This document shows, piece by piece, positions 11,209 to 25,300 of a DNA stretch of 64,000 nt; position 1 is the stretch's first letter; every line of letters begins with the position of its first letter. The notes under the pieces are model-generated. The model had not been told where the DNA came from and searched no databases. It saw nothing but the letters and a program-made list of their open reading frames with translations. This DNA is from Branchiostoma lanceolatum (taxonomy: Eukaryota > Chordata > Leptocardii > Amphioxiformes > Branchiostomatidae). Made by a program: the position numbers and the translations under genes. The stretch is taken from assembly GCF_035083965.1 (NCBI RefSeq), contig NC_089731.1, positions 6,237,501 to 6,301,500 on the forward strand, in the 5' to 3' direction.

Positions 11209-11593
11209 CAAACATCTAATTGTCGACGTATTGATTTCATTATTCGAATTAAACCATAATGTTTATTTTGTGGTTTGTCGCGACGAAATCCCACACCTTA
11301 TTATCTTCGTTCAATCCTTTGCCGAGGTCGTGGATAGACGAAAGTATGAGTCGGCGCCGCCACTGTTACACATTCCCCACGAATCTGCATGTAGAAAGTA
11401 AGGGTTTGCAATGTCAAGTAAGCAACTTTTCATAAGATGTTCCTAGGAGTTTGCCAACACTCCACAGTAGAGAAAATGTAGACCATCTTACGGTTCCTGT
11501 TCTAGATCTTAGTGTCCAATCAGGGATTTGTGAAATTTTTGCAATGCTGAAAATTTCCTCAAAGACAAAACGGTGTTTGAGCGTCTTCAGCGC

Positions 11594-11815
11594 CATGGTC
11601 GTTTGTACGTGAACTGAACTTTAACCTTATGATAGACGTGAACTGAACATTCACCTATAAATAATGATCGCATTTACTTGAACTGAACTTTAACTTCATG
11701 ATCGTATATACGTGAAATGAACTTTAACCTCATGATCGTATGTACGTGAAATGAACTTTAACCTCATGATCGCATATACATGAACTGTATTACAGCCACA
11801 TGATCGTATGAAGAC
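11594..11815. repeat. About 35-bp minisatellite
   Basis: Five to six units of 'catgatcgtatgtacgtgaa' followed by 'atgaactttaacct' variants. The two central copies (11697-11770) are nearly identical; the outer ones are diverged. Confidence 0.85.
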
Positions 11816-12154
11816 AAGAAACTTTGTAGTTTCCTGTTGCCAACAACATAACACACTAGTTGTAGGTGAATGCATTGTTTCAGTCGTCACCTACGTTTTT
11901 TCTTGGTCTGTTATGTTATCAACAGACAGACATTGATGTAAAGTTTTAAGGGAAAAATAAAGCTATAATAATCCACAGGATCCATGCCAGTTTCTCTGCT
12001 TTGTTTCTGGTATAAATGGTTTTAGGTTGAAAGCAAGCCAAATATAGCAAAGGTTGCGGGACTATAATCAATACTCCAGGATGCTGTATATACATGTAGG
12101 CCCAGGGTAATATTATATGCAGGCAACACACGCGCTTCGCTGCGGGCATTGTCT

Positions 12155-12325
12155 TTATTTGCCAATCAGGTATTCGTATCACTTACGGATATATTCTAAC
12201 CAATGAGACCTAATCATATTTTTGGGGTTGTGACCGCGACTCCTCTCACCAATCATAGCTCACCACACCATATCTCCTAGCCAATCAGGTATCGCCAACG
12301 GATACATTCTAACCAATCAATTCGA
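12155..12325. repeat. Duplicated CCAAT-rich segment
   Basis: 'gccaatcaggtat' occurs at about 12160 and 12280, each followed by 'acggatayattctaaccaat'. This is a direct duplication of about 118 bp. With 'accaatgag' and 'accaatcat' it gives at least six CCAAT motifs within 170 bp. This resembles an NF-Y-type promoter cluster, but no transcription unit starts here that I can recognise. Confidence 0.6.
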
Positions 12326-13544
12326 ATCACATAACCTAGCCTAATTAGCATACATACTAACGAGCTCTCAATAGTGTCAATGGTCATATTCACATGCGGT
12401 ACATAAATAGGCTGGGTCCTGAATCTCTGTTCCAATACGACTACGAAATGCTGACCGCGATGTCGGTGTCCTTGATTTTCATTTCGATGCATCGTAGCTC
12501 AGGAGTCCTATGTAACGTCCTTGGGAGTACACAGTGTTTTTGTGTTTTATTGCTAAGTTTAAAAAAAATATTCTGATACTCTCTTCGCTGGGCCATACAC
12601 ACTTGAAGAAGGTTATTCTAGAGGGTCAGAAGATCTCTAGATGTTCAAGAACGCTTGCGCTACGATCCACTGAAATGCAAATAGCTGAGTCCGCCTCCAT
12701 GTTGGTGCCCCTATGGCGTCACGTGAAAACGCTCTGAACTGTAGCCATATGTAGCAAGCAGAGACGAGTTGTCAACGTGACAGGTTCTTGTAAGCGAGCG
12801 GTGAAAAGAGACCCTTAGGGACCAGTATGCTTCACGATGATTTATGACTGAACGTTTCCTGACTGACGTGCGCGGATGGTTTTACGTCACGCACAATAGG
12901 TCTCTGACAGCGGTTCTAAAACAATTGGAGGTTCTAGATCAGGTCACAGTACGGATGCGGAAGGGTCAGAAAGCAGATTCTCGCTATCAGTGTTCAAATC
13001 AAGTTAAATCAAGAGTCTGGTTGCCAAGACGCTAGTTTGAAGGCATGTTAATTGTGCAGTGTTATCATTGTGTTCTTAAATCCAATACGACACTGTAGAA
13101 TAATACCTAACTCATTGTAGTTGTATCACTTGGTCACGGTTTTTACGTTTTTGTAAGTCTTTCACGTACGATACCATTTGTTTAAAAAATCCTACAGCAA
13201 GGCAGACATCAAAAGTAAGCCGATAAAAGCAGCGCAAGCTAACCCATGACGAGAGGATGATGATGTGCATCTAGCTGAACGCTAACGTTTTCTAAGAGAC
13301 AGGACCAGATAGCGTGACGATCTCAGACGATTGTCTTCAAGTTTTCCACGCGGAGTCATCAATCAACTTCACAAGACTCTCGCGTGACCCTATTGACTTC
13401 TTTCGCTACGTGTTTAAAACGTAACAATAAGGCAAATATTTCTTTTGTTGGTACTATATTGCGGCCTCTTGTTGAATCTAAATGGGTGCGGTCATTTTGA
13501 AGCATAAACCTACTAACGTCTAAGCGTTCGTATTGAATTCAAAG

Positions 13545-13765
13545 CTCCTGTCGCGTATGTCGTAAGACAGGTTTACAACAGAAAGGTAAGCGTTATATTC
13601 TTGGGACAGTGGTAGACGTGTCGTCCAAAATCTGACTGTTTCGTGAAGGACAAAACAAGCCCTTGTCACCTACGCCGTACGACAGGTTTATCCTTGGGGC
13701 AGTAGTAGATGTGTCGTGCAAAATCTAATTGATTTGTGAAGGACACGTTTGTTCTAAATCCTTGT
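13545..13765. repeat. About 115-bp tandem duplication
   Basis: Two copies share 'gtacgacaggttta', 'cttggg.cagt.gtaga.gtgtcgt.caaaatct' and 'gtgaaggaca' (13555-13655 and 13668-13752). Confidence 0.75.
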
Positions 13766-14319
13766 CGAGAACCAGTTTTGCCATCACTGAAAATGTACGC
13801 ATGTGGTTGCGCTGGACCACTTTCCGGTCAACAGGGATAGCAGACATTATTTGAATCAGGAACAAGGATTACCTCCCTAGTATATAAACTTCACCTCCAA
13901 GCAGATCGATTGACCTTGCCACGAATAGGTTAACACTATAGGCGCCCGCAATTCACAGAAGGAATTATATCTCATCTGTCCTGGTGTACATACAATCAAC
14001 GTCATATTGGAACATTTTCTTTTGGGTAAATTGCGTTTTCGAGACTTCAGAAAATCTAATTACACACTCAGTCCCCCTGAGCGATATACTGCATCATACC
14101 CGTAATGAAAATAAATAGATTATGAAAAAGAAGATAGATTGATGTTCTGAGGGGAATAATTCAATTAATACAATAAACCTACTCAAGGCCATTCTGGGCG
14201 TACTTGAATATGCACATTCGATCATTCTGATGTTTACATTCAGAAGATCTTGACTAACGGACCTGTACTACATGTATGAGTTACTAGTATTGTATTTGTG
14301 CATGTCACAACTAATATCA

Positions 14320-14775
14320 TTGGTTAAACTGAGATTTTGATAATTGCATTAAGATTTTTGCATACTATCTGCGGAGAGGAGAGAAGAAATCCGGCAGCTA
14401 TAATATTGGATACCAGGCTAGTTTTTCATGCAGGAAGACGCACAATAAACAACTACTAGCTTATCCACTGTCCCTGCTGTGTATTAGCCTGAGTGTCATC
14501 CTGGTTAGTTCCAGGCTCTGCCTTCACCAACAGTCGTGGTATGTTTGGTGAAGGCAGAGCCTGGATCTAACCAGGACGACACTCAGGCTAATACATGGGG
14601 ACAGTGGATACTTAAAGCTAGTTATTTATTTATTGTGAGTCTTCACGAGTCTTCAGTCTGCATGAAAAACTAGCCTGATATATCCTTTATTATAGCTGCC
14701 GAATAACTCCTCTCCTCTTCGCAAACAGTATGCTAAAAATTGAATTTATCATCAAAATCAATTGATGAATGATTT
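14320..14775. mobile_element. Large imperfect palindrome with an inner hairpin MITE
   Basis: The outer arms pair from about 14320-14470 to about 14615-14775; for example 'ctagtttttcatgcag' (about 14418) pairs with 'ctgcatgaaaaactag' (about 14659), and 'gcggagaggagag' with 'ctctcctcttcgc'. The centre (14483-14594) is a tighter hairpin starting 'tattagcctgagtgtc' with arms of about 45 bp. This is most simply a fold-back element. No certain target duplication was found. Confidence 0.7.
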
Positions 14776-16394
14776 TTTTTCTTCAAATTATGCAAAATGA
14801 ACATCCAAAACTCGTCAAAATGATCACATCAAATATCCTTCCAAGGAAACAGAAAAATCATAAAAGACTGGTACACAAATTGCAAGGCATACCAAGCGCA
14901 TGAAAGGGCTGTGGTTTTGATACATTCCTTTCCAGACAGCGGCTGTTCATCAGATGTGCCAACACGGAATCATCAATATTCGAACCGCGGGCTAGGTTCA
15001 CCCCCGGGGACTTGGACATGTGGATATAATATATATGTAAAGGATTTTTGTGGCGCCTGTCGCGTGTAGACGTAAACGTGTCCTGCTGTTTCTTTATCAC
15101 TATTTTGTTATTACCACCTAAAGATAAAACAGTAGGATGTAAAAATGTAGAATATAATTCAGTTCAGAACACTGAATACTTAAAATAGAGCACTAAACAA
15201 TTGATATAGCAAGGACACCAAGTTATCAATAAATTGAAACATTAAAATGCAAAAGCAATTACCAAGAGCTGAGTCAATACAATGATGATACCATTTACGA
15301 AACAACTAATCATCAATAATTTTGTCAATGATTCGTGAACAAAGAAACAAAACATATGAAATAGAAAAGGTTGCTGCAATAATAATGTTGTATGTTAATG
15401 TTTCTATATGTTTACTGGCGTGCGTATCGTACACATCTACATGTCTGATGCTGTGTTGTTTATCTTGTTTATTGAGTACTGTCATAATTTTGTTACAAGA
15501 AATATCATGAAAATTATGAGAATCACAATTGAATATATATACATGAAGATCTAATTATCTTGACTGAACAGAACATGGTATTATCAGAATAGAAGAGTAG
15601 GATAGAAGTGATTATGAATATATATAGAAGAGAATATTTGTATCAAACATAATGCATGGCTGATGCAAACATGAAACAATAGTTAAAAGCAATTCTTTAA
15701 AAGATAATCTGCTCTATATCATTAATTCTATGCTACATGACAACTATGGAAAACTTACTCTATAATAGATAATACTAACATTCTTTTATTCAATAAGTCA
15801 CAATAACAGTGTCACGTAACATATAGAGTTGTCACTAAAACAAAAGTCAAAACACAATTCCGTGTAAATATCATAGTACTGCAGATATGTTTATACATAA
15901 AGGTGTCATTGTTGTCGCTGTGTAATCTACTGCGCACCTATATCGCTATGGGGCGTGCGGAGAATCGCTAATCTTTTGGAGTTCGTAGCCTCGTCTGTAG
16001 GCCTTCCAGGCTGTGCTAGCGTTTATTTTTGAGGTGAGCCCTGATTCGCGATTTTAAATATATGCGTGCCGGGTTCTTTTGCTAGAGAGAGAGAGAGATT
16101 TTGTCACCGATATCTCCAGCAAAAGAATCTGGCCCCGATAAGTTGAAAAATAAATGCCGGCGCAGCCTACAAGGCCTGCAGCCGAGGCTAGGCGTTCGCA
16201 GGTCTGCAGAAACCAATGACCAACCTGTAGTTTCACCCATCCCCCGTCACAGCTGACCGAGCTGACTAATTGTGTGAAATTTCGGGGTCCGCCCGTTCCG
16301 AATCGACCGCGTTTATCAAAGGAAACGTTTTCCCGTGCTCTGTGCCAAGGATGAGCTGTGAGGTTGAGCGGGTACACCCCGAGCTGTGAGCGCC

Positions 16395-19300
16395 ATGCGG
16401 GAGGGAGCGGGGCGGTGGTGGAGCGCGCGGCGGCCCCTCCTCAACCGGCTTGCCGCCGCGGCCCTCATCAGCGGCACCTTCAGCTGCGTCTTCTTCATCT
16501 ACCTGACCGGACAGCAGGAGTCTGCCCTCTTCAAGGCGTTCAGTGGAGGAAGGAGGGGGCTGAAGACGTGGAACGAGTCAGAGACGCAAGTAGGAAACGT
16601 CTTGAGGGATGGAAGGTATTTCGTAGGATGCCATCATGTCATTATGTGCCTCCGCCGAAGAGTTCGATTTGGTTCGGTTTTGCCATTGTGTGCGTTTATG
16701 TGTGTGTGTGCGTGCACGCGATTGTGTGTGTGTATGTATGTCTGCGCGTGCCTGTGAGTGTGTGTGTGCGTGCCGTATTAACAGAATATAACTCAATCAT
16801 TGAATCTTAATTGGGTTTCAGCATCGAGTATATCTCGTTGTAAATGGATTTTTGTTTTCCCAATATTGAATTAGATTCCAATGCAGGGATTATTTCAAGG
16901 ATTCCTTATAGTTTTGAATGGCAGGTATTCTGTATTCCATAATGAAATGAAGATCTGACCCCTACATAACTCCCTACACATCCAGCGTTGGCACACCAGT
17001 GAAACGTTACGTGTTTTTCTCTGGCAATATACTAAGCAATCTAACAGGACTGATTGGAAGAAGTAGCGGTCAGGATAAATACAATATGCATATGTGTTTT
17101 GCGGTTTTCTTCTTGATATATATACTTGACGGAAGGTTATGCTCTGTATTTTCTAGTTCTCGTGTCACCACCACTATTTGACAGCACATTTGAAAGTACG
17201 CCTAAAGGCTGCCCAGTAGCCTAGCTATGTAGGGGGAAACACGTTTACTTCACATGCGGAATGTGGTGTAAAATAGCCTTATATCTTTAAGAGTCTCTCA
17301 AAAGACTGTTGTTGGTAGATACGGCGTAAGTGTTGGCTGCGTTGGAACTTAAGATTATACAGTAACACATACCAGAAAGAAAAGGTTTGTGGTTCAACTA
17401 CTTAACTACAAATACGTTCGCATCTTCTGGGATTTGGAAAAATACGTCTTTGTAAAATGATGTGTGGATAAGCTGCTAGGGAACGTAAGATTCTAAGATA
17501 GTATTGACAAGGACGAAAAGGCTACGCCACAAAGTGCGTGGTTGAGGATACAGTTGTATCTCATCTTGGACCTTAAAGTGCTCTTTTTGCTTTGTGGAGA
17601 TAGACTTCCTCGCCCAAGGCCGTCTTCAGTATGTCTGTTATTTTCTTGTAAACCGTGCACTGCATAGTCTTCTTGTTGTCATGCGTTATCAATCAATGTA
17701 CATCCGTTTGTTTGGCTTCTGGCGCTACCATGGATCATTGTGCCCCACTCGGGTAAGGGTAGAGAAACACGCACATCAAATAACGCCCGTCACTTTTCAT
17801 TAAGAAAGCCATTTTCTAAATTTCGGCAGATTCACTTTAGGTTCAAACATGAAATCTGCGCTTGTTTCATTTAATCCGATTTGAAAGAGGTGCCACAACA
17901 CGTAAGGTTCGAAAATTCAATTTACTCAAGTGTCGGAAAGAGCTTTCCTTGCTGTTAAGACTATTTCAAGGAGCTAGGGATTTAGTTCGATAACACAGTC
18001 ACAGCCCACCAGCAAATTCCATTCACTTAGACGCCTAAAACTGGAGGCGTCTGTGTAAATACAAGGAGACCAATGTTCAGTGTCAGAAACATGTGGAGAC
18101 AGGAATGGCAAGTCGCGGATTTGCGTAAACAATTTTTCCCGACATCAACAAAACCGTGCTGTGAGGGTGGTGCGTCACCATTGCTAGCCTCGATAGTAGC
18201 CTCCCTCTCGGCTGAGGTTCTGACTTTGCCGGTGTTAGGTTATGAATGCGCAGTAATTTCCTGTTGGTACCGCGTTCTGATGGCAAATATAATGTGCATT
18301 GGCCGGCACGGTAAAGATATATATTGGTTGACCATATATTGAGACTAGCAGAAGACCTTAAGATAGATGGTTTTGTGAGAACACTTCCTCCAGGTTTACT
18401 TGAACAAATACGGACCACCACAAATCATTGTCTGTACCAAAAAAGAAAGAAAAGAAAACCACTTTCAAATCTATAACCTAAATGCTTAGCAAATTCCACG
18501 TCATTGGAGACTAAAAATTACAACGTAGCGCCTTTTGAAAAGTCAGTGGGGCAAAATGCCGGAATAAGGAAAACACGAATAAAGCAGATAAAGTAATCTG
18601 TATCCCTCTCTTTTCGGGGGTGGATCAATATGATAAAAAGTATCAAAACGTTAGCAACCCAGCAGGGATGTTTTACCATAAAGATTGAAAATACTGGTAA
18701 GCAGTGGCCCTTTTATGACAGCCATTCTTACTGATTATAGCTAGGTAACTAACTCCTAATCTCCAAGCAGATCTATCCACGAGGGCAAAATCGTATCAGC
18801 TAGCCAGAGAAGCTCCAGCCAGCCCCCAGCCTCCCTTCTCTGGCTGACTGGAGCTTCTCTGGCTGGCTGATAAGTTTTGCCCGCGTGGAGATCTGCTTGG
18901 ACGTTAACTGACTCCTCCGAGTGGGCGCACTGTGCTGGGCGGAACGACAACGTTCCCATTTAATTCCTAGGAGACTTCGGGAAGTTTACGATGGGATGTT
19001 TGCCTTGCTCCTAAACGCCAGCCGCGCAAAGCCTGCTCACGAGACTACCGTTACCACCAACCTCCGCCAATGCGTCACGTTGATATCGCGTGATGTCGGA
19101 AGCCTCAATTTGTTGATACTGGAAACGACAGCGAGCGAAAAGATCAATGAACCCCATTATAGAACCTTCCCGTGGGAGCCGGCGGAAGGAAAATATTAAT
19201 TTCGAGGTGTGGAAACGAGATTCCTCCGCGTAGGAAACAGTAGGAGGGGATTAAAGACGGCGAGGTTTGGTTTTACAGAGACAGGGCCCGCGTGAGGGGT

Positions 19301-22300
19301 TTCCTTCATCACACATGGAGAAATGCGGTCCTCGGTTTATTGATTTATCATCTAATGGTTACTCCCACTAGCTAGACGCTAGACAACTCCGTGCACAGTT
19401 ACAATGAAATAACCATACATGCCCAATATCAAATCAAGATAAGAAATCAGAATGATTACAAAGAATTGGGTTGCATTACAAAAATGCAAAATGACAAACT
19501 AGGACCATGAAATATAAAGATAAGACAAAAACAACATCATAGCTGGCAAGACTGACGACCCAACAATTCTGCAGTCCTATGCCCCCCCCCCCAAAAAAAT
19601 AATCATATCGCTTGCTTCTTGGTTGAGGCTAAAGATTTGAACCTTTTAACGCATCTTCATATTATCACCCTTATAACAAGATCATGCAGCTCCCCATTGC
19701 AATTACCGTGCAGTTTTCTGTGGCATAGCTTTTAGAATAGTTGATCAGTAAGGTTAGCTTATGACTTTCATAATTCATGGCAAATCGTATCATCCATTGT
19801 TCCCGATGCAATTGATGTAATTGATTGACTAATCAATTGATTGACTAATTTAATTTGAAAAATGTTGCCGAGCACGGATGGACTTTCCTGGCATAGAACG
19901 ATGAGCACGACTGTCAAAGGGTCACAGCGGGCCAAAAGGCGAAGTGCTTCTTGCATTCCTTTTGCGGTTTTCGTTTGAGCAAAGAATGATGAAGTATGCC
20001 GCAAGATATAGCTGAGAATCTATAACTTGGCTTGCTGGTTGTGACTGGGAAATTCAACATAAATAGATACATGTAACGTGTTTCCTTTATCTTCTCTAAG
20101 TCATTTCGGTTCTCATTTAATCAAGAACTGTTGGGGTTGGAACGGGATTCTGTTGTGAGGACGGCTGGTGAATGATGTTCGACCTGCATGACTATTCACA
20201 GTTAGCCTCTACTAGTCTCCAGACGTGGCTGGAAAGAGAAAAATCGGCCAAATAGAGGAGGAGGCCAGCCGATAGATACACGTGGCAACTTTGCTGGCCA
20301 ACTCCTCTATTTGGCCGGTTTCTACTCTTTCCAGCCACGTCTGGAGCCTGGGAGAGGCTAATTCGCAGTACTTACTCGAGCTCGTGAAAATGCATGCCGT
20401 AGTCTGTCACAATTTCCCACGGTTCGACACTGAAAACATATTTCGGCAAACGCCCTCGGTACACCGACCTATAAATAATTTTCTGTTTATCGTGGTACCG
20501 ATGGAGAAGTACAAAAATTAGCACAAAAACATCGCTCCTTTGTGGAAGAAATAACAAAAAAACGTGGAAGAAAAATACCCTTCCTGTCCTAGTATTTGTT
20601 AATAGACATTTAAACAAAGAAAAATATGTGCTTTTATCTAATCAAAAGCATTAATGTTTTGTAATGATATTCAGGGTGCGAAAATTACCATAGTAACCGC
20701 TCTTCATAAATAAGAAAAAAGCTATGGTCATGACCTTACTATACTGTCCATGAAACCAGGTCATCCATAAGCTATTCCTAACGTCAAGTTCAAGGTAAAA
20801 TTGCTGCGAACTATCGTTAACATTTCCCTCTGCTTCATAAAAAACGCGCATGTTGTACATAATACGGTGCTCAGTACGCTCGTATCTCAGTAACAGTATT
20901 GGACATTGATTTTTGCTGTTGTAAAGTGTCGTTGCTTCATTTGCACTGCGTCACACGTAGCGTGTAACACCTTACTGAAACATGTCACGTATAAATCAAA
21001 CACAAAAAATCTATCAGGAGTTTGAGCTACGTTCAGCGATATGGAAATCAGAAAACGATTCTGAGGAACAGAAGGCAATTGATGATTTAATGTGCACTCA
21101 TTTTCTATTCAATTGCTTAATTTACACTGCGTCACACGGTGACTTGTTCAATTAAAAGCATGTAGCGTCGAGTTCGAATTTCTCCATATTACTTAGGAAT
21201 TGAAAACAAGATAATCCACCCAAAGGATACTGAGCTACGATTGGCAATATGTAAATCGGAAGCTACATTTCACACCCATTAGATAGTACATTGTACGTGT
21301 AACAGACTCAAGTGTCATCGCTTCATTTGCACTGCATTAAACGTAACTTGTACCTAAGCGAGTAGCACCTTTCTACTCATGTTTTAAAATGCTTTTTTGA
21401 AAACAGTACAATTCACCACAATGTGTTTTTGTGTTTGTAAGGGTCGTTTCTATGGGTGACCTGTCCGAAATAAAGAAATTTAATTCAATTCAATGATATC
21501 ATTGAGCTACAGGAATTGAATAAGAAACTACTGCACATCCATGAAACCGTAATCGACTTCATTTGCACTGCGTCACACGCGACGTGTACTTTGCCAGTAG
21601 CGCTTGAATTGTTAAAACGTGTCACGTACGGATCAAATAAAGGGTTTGGGTTACGCAACGCAGTTTGTAAATCAAGGATTTATGCACTTGCACTTGAATA
21701 GTGAAGTGGTTCAGTTGCACTCCATCACATGCGACGTGTACTCTATCCAGTTCTGCCTTGTAAAAGCGTGCAATATTTAATCAATCAATCAAACTATACA
21801 ATCCATCGAAAGTATTTTGAGATTCGGTCGGTAATATGTAAGTCAGAAATTATTGCATAGCCTGTAAACAGTAATAAAGTGCCATTACTTCATTAGCATG
21901 GGCGTGTACCCCATCCAGTTGCGCTTTTTTTAAACGCGCCACGCATGAATAATGCACCAAACACCTTAACGGTTCGGGCTACGCAAGTCAATATGTAAAA
22001 AAAATAAATTTAAAATGCTTCCTTTCCACATCTCGCATTAATTCACAGACATTTTTTGTTGACGTCATCAAAGTAACGTACTTACTTGTATGTCACTAGC
22101 TTTCAAGCACGTATCTACAATAAAGTTGCTATTAGTTTTCGCTTCGAATTTACTAGTCAAATCCATCCTGAACTATACATAGCTTGACAAACCCCTGGCA
22201 ACAAAACCTTGCTCTAGAAACAGCATAGAAACTTTCTGCTTTATGTGCCACTAGGCATGAAAAAAGAACCACCGCCACATGCATATTAATAAACCCAACA

Positions 22301-25300
22301 CTGCAGCAGCAGCTAGCCAACCTGTGCGCTGGCATGGTACCCATCCATGCCGATAAGACATTTCCCCGATATTGCGCCCAGCTCAATACCCGTGTCCAAT
22401 TTTGCCGGATTTGCGTTTGGCCGCTCCAATAACCCCACACTCGACAGGGGCAATAGTGAAGCACATATTGGGTGTGAACACCGGGTGCTGAACGCTCCCT
22501 GCGGTAATCTAGGGGTGTGAGATGGGCTCTAAGTTGTTTTTACAGACGTTATAAGCATTCTGAAGCCTAGTCGAACTCTTATTTCCAACACAAAAATTGA
22601 ACTTACTGAAATATTCGACTGTTTAACTCCGTCGAGAGCAATTTTTGTGTTGGAAATTACAGTTTTCAACTTTTACAACTTTGCTTCATACTGATTTATT
22701 TCAACCAGCACAGATGAACTTACAAGCTAAGTCATAATTGGCTTAAATGCAGTGTCTTACTTTTCATGACCGACCTTAATGACTAATTAATCAAACCATT
22801 TTTTATGTCTCAAACTTTATAACTAACACCATCTCTCATAATTCCACCGAGTGACCGTCACATGTAAAAAGACAGAAAAGATGGCAAATTTAAAGAGGTC
22901 TTCAAATGCTGTATCAGTAATCCCCGAAGTCTGCACACTCAAGATATCCAGCTGTTCATCATCACTAAGTTATTGTCTACAGTACTAAAGCCTTGACAAT
23001 AACACCGGTACCGTTTCTTTTTAATATGACGGTCTTAGGGTACCCGGCGGAATTATGTGAGTTGACGTTGTGTTGCCAGGTGCAGGATAAATAAACGATC
23101 ATTCACTTATTTATTCATTTGTCAACTATGCCTTAGGGTATTTCTGCAAGACTAGTCTCAATATATAATATTAAGGTATGCAGCGGAATCTAATTTTACT
23201 TTCAAAGCTGTCATTTTATTTTGATTTATCAAATATAGTTGATTCCCAAGAGGCTCTATGATGCTATGTCCTCATATGACATGCAAGTCGGCATGATGAT
23301 GCGAAATGATACCAAATTATGATATACAATATTAGGTATCATTTTTGATAATCTTTTTTCATTTTGAGGCTACCAATTTCCACCTGCTGAAGACATTCGT
23401 AGCCTATCATTATACTGATTTGCATATCGAATATTTGTAGAGAGTAAACCTTAATATCTTGTTGTGTGGTACAAAATGAAAGCCCATCCAGATTTAGATA
23501 GATTGAAAAGACCTTTTCCTACCGCACGTTTTACATAGAAAAATAAAAACGTTGAACTGATGCTTTACAAACATTTTCAGACACAACTTTGCACCCTGAC
23601 CTTCTCCCTGCTGCCATCATCCATCACCAATACAACGTTTTGCCCTTAGCATGCAGAAAGTTAAGTTACCAGTGGTTTATGATCCTATTTAGATTAAACA
23701 AGATAGTCTAGATCTGTTGCGTACATATTATGTAGCGGAACGTCACCATTTCACAGACGAGTACCTCTCCTACAAATCTCCTGCCAGCCTTCGGCTTGTA
23801 GAGACTGATATATCGCCCCGTATCGCGCGTTACGCATAACTGCGAAGTATGACAACGTCAATGTAACTACCATATAATAATGCAAGCCTACGTACGTACT
23901 TCCTATCATATATACTATTAGCCCTTGGGGCCCAAGCTGTCATGATACCGATCTTTAAGAGTTGCAAGATTGACGTCTGACGTATTGATTGGCTGTTGTA
24001 CTTGCCGTTCCAGGCCTGGGGGTTCCGGTAAGGGCTGAAGTTTATTACGGGGCGTGTAGAATGAAGCGTTATCTACGCGAGAAGTAATTACAGGGGGTGG
24101 GAATTTGGATTAGATTTCTAATAGACCAGGCAAGGTCACCCTTCAACCGTATAATCTCGGCAGACTGCACGTATTCCATATGAGTGCGATCTGTATGGTG
24201 CTCAGCACCAAGGCTAAAGGGACAGGCTTGTGCTTTTGTGCAAGGATGGAGTTCAGCACCAAGGACAGGTCTGTAGATTTTGCATGGATGGCGTTTAGCA
24301 CTAAGGACAGGTCTGTAGATTTTGCATGGATGGTGTTTGACACAAAACACAGAAGCGGTGTGTAGTTGGAGTTCAGCACCAAGGGCAGGTCTCTATATTT
24401 GTGTGTGGAAGGTACTCAGCACCAAGGACATGTGCGTTTTATTTTGTGTGCGTGCGTGCGCGTGGCTGCATCAAGGACAGATGTGATTGTGAGTGTACGG
24501 TTATGCATAGATGATGTTCAGCACCTAGGACAGGTCTATATATCGGTGTGTATGTATTTGCAGCACGTGTGTTTGGTCTTCTTTCAAAGTGTGATTACTT
24601 GCACATGTGCTGGAAAGTATGAAACCTAATATACCCTTCTTCATTTTTTTGTTGTTGTTTACCAGACAGGAAAGTTGGCTGTGGTCCAGTGAGACAGAGA
24701 AGGGGAAGACATGTGAGAAGAAGAAAGACTTCGTGTTTGTGAAGGTTCACAAGGCCGGGTCCACCACTACAGCCTGTATCTTCCAACGGTTTGGTTACGA
24801 ACATGGGGCTACGTTTGTCTTACCAAGGTGGCTGATTTGATTCTTCAGAAATATATGCCTCTCATCTTATGCTTCTATTTCATTCAATCGACTGACTAAC
24901 ATAGTATCCGGCTTGAATTGACAAACAAAAACATGAAATTACTTGTTGATGTTTCTAGACTACCCATAATATCAAACTAGTTAGAGCCAAAGTCTTTACC
25001 TAGACAATGAAATATTTCTATGTGTTCTTTTCATTCAATAACTTATATTATGGATATCAGCTGAGTGTGCTAACGTATAAGCATCGTTTGTATCTGTTTG
25101 TAAACTAAAAAGTGATTGATAATGATGATGATATCCGAATATGTATGGTTAGATTTTAGATTTTCCATCATGTTTTTCTTCTTCTTTCAAATATATCCCG
25201 ACACAGAAACCACAAGAGTGACATCGGCTGGCCCAACCTACTCAAGATGGAGGACCTCATTCCTTCGGCAGGTGGCGCTTTCAACATACTGACAGACCAC

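Larger units (their letters stand above)
11209..16394. other. 5.2-kb intergenic region
   Basis: This lies between the lectin stop codon and the sulfotransferase start. Possible lectin polyadenylation signals are ATTAAA near 11248 and AATAAA near 11956; neither is decisive. It holds several tandem repeats and a large palindrome (listed separately). The last 400 bp before 16395 are GC-richer, with a GA run near 16085, and probably hold the sulfotransferase promoter and 5' leader. No other gene is recognised. Confidence 0.5.

Noticed and set aside
24195..24560. CRISPR-like array of regular repeats
   Set aside because: The units are head-to-tail minisatellite copies with no unique spacers, in an animal intron.
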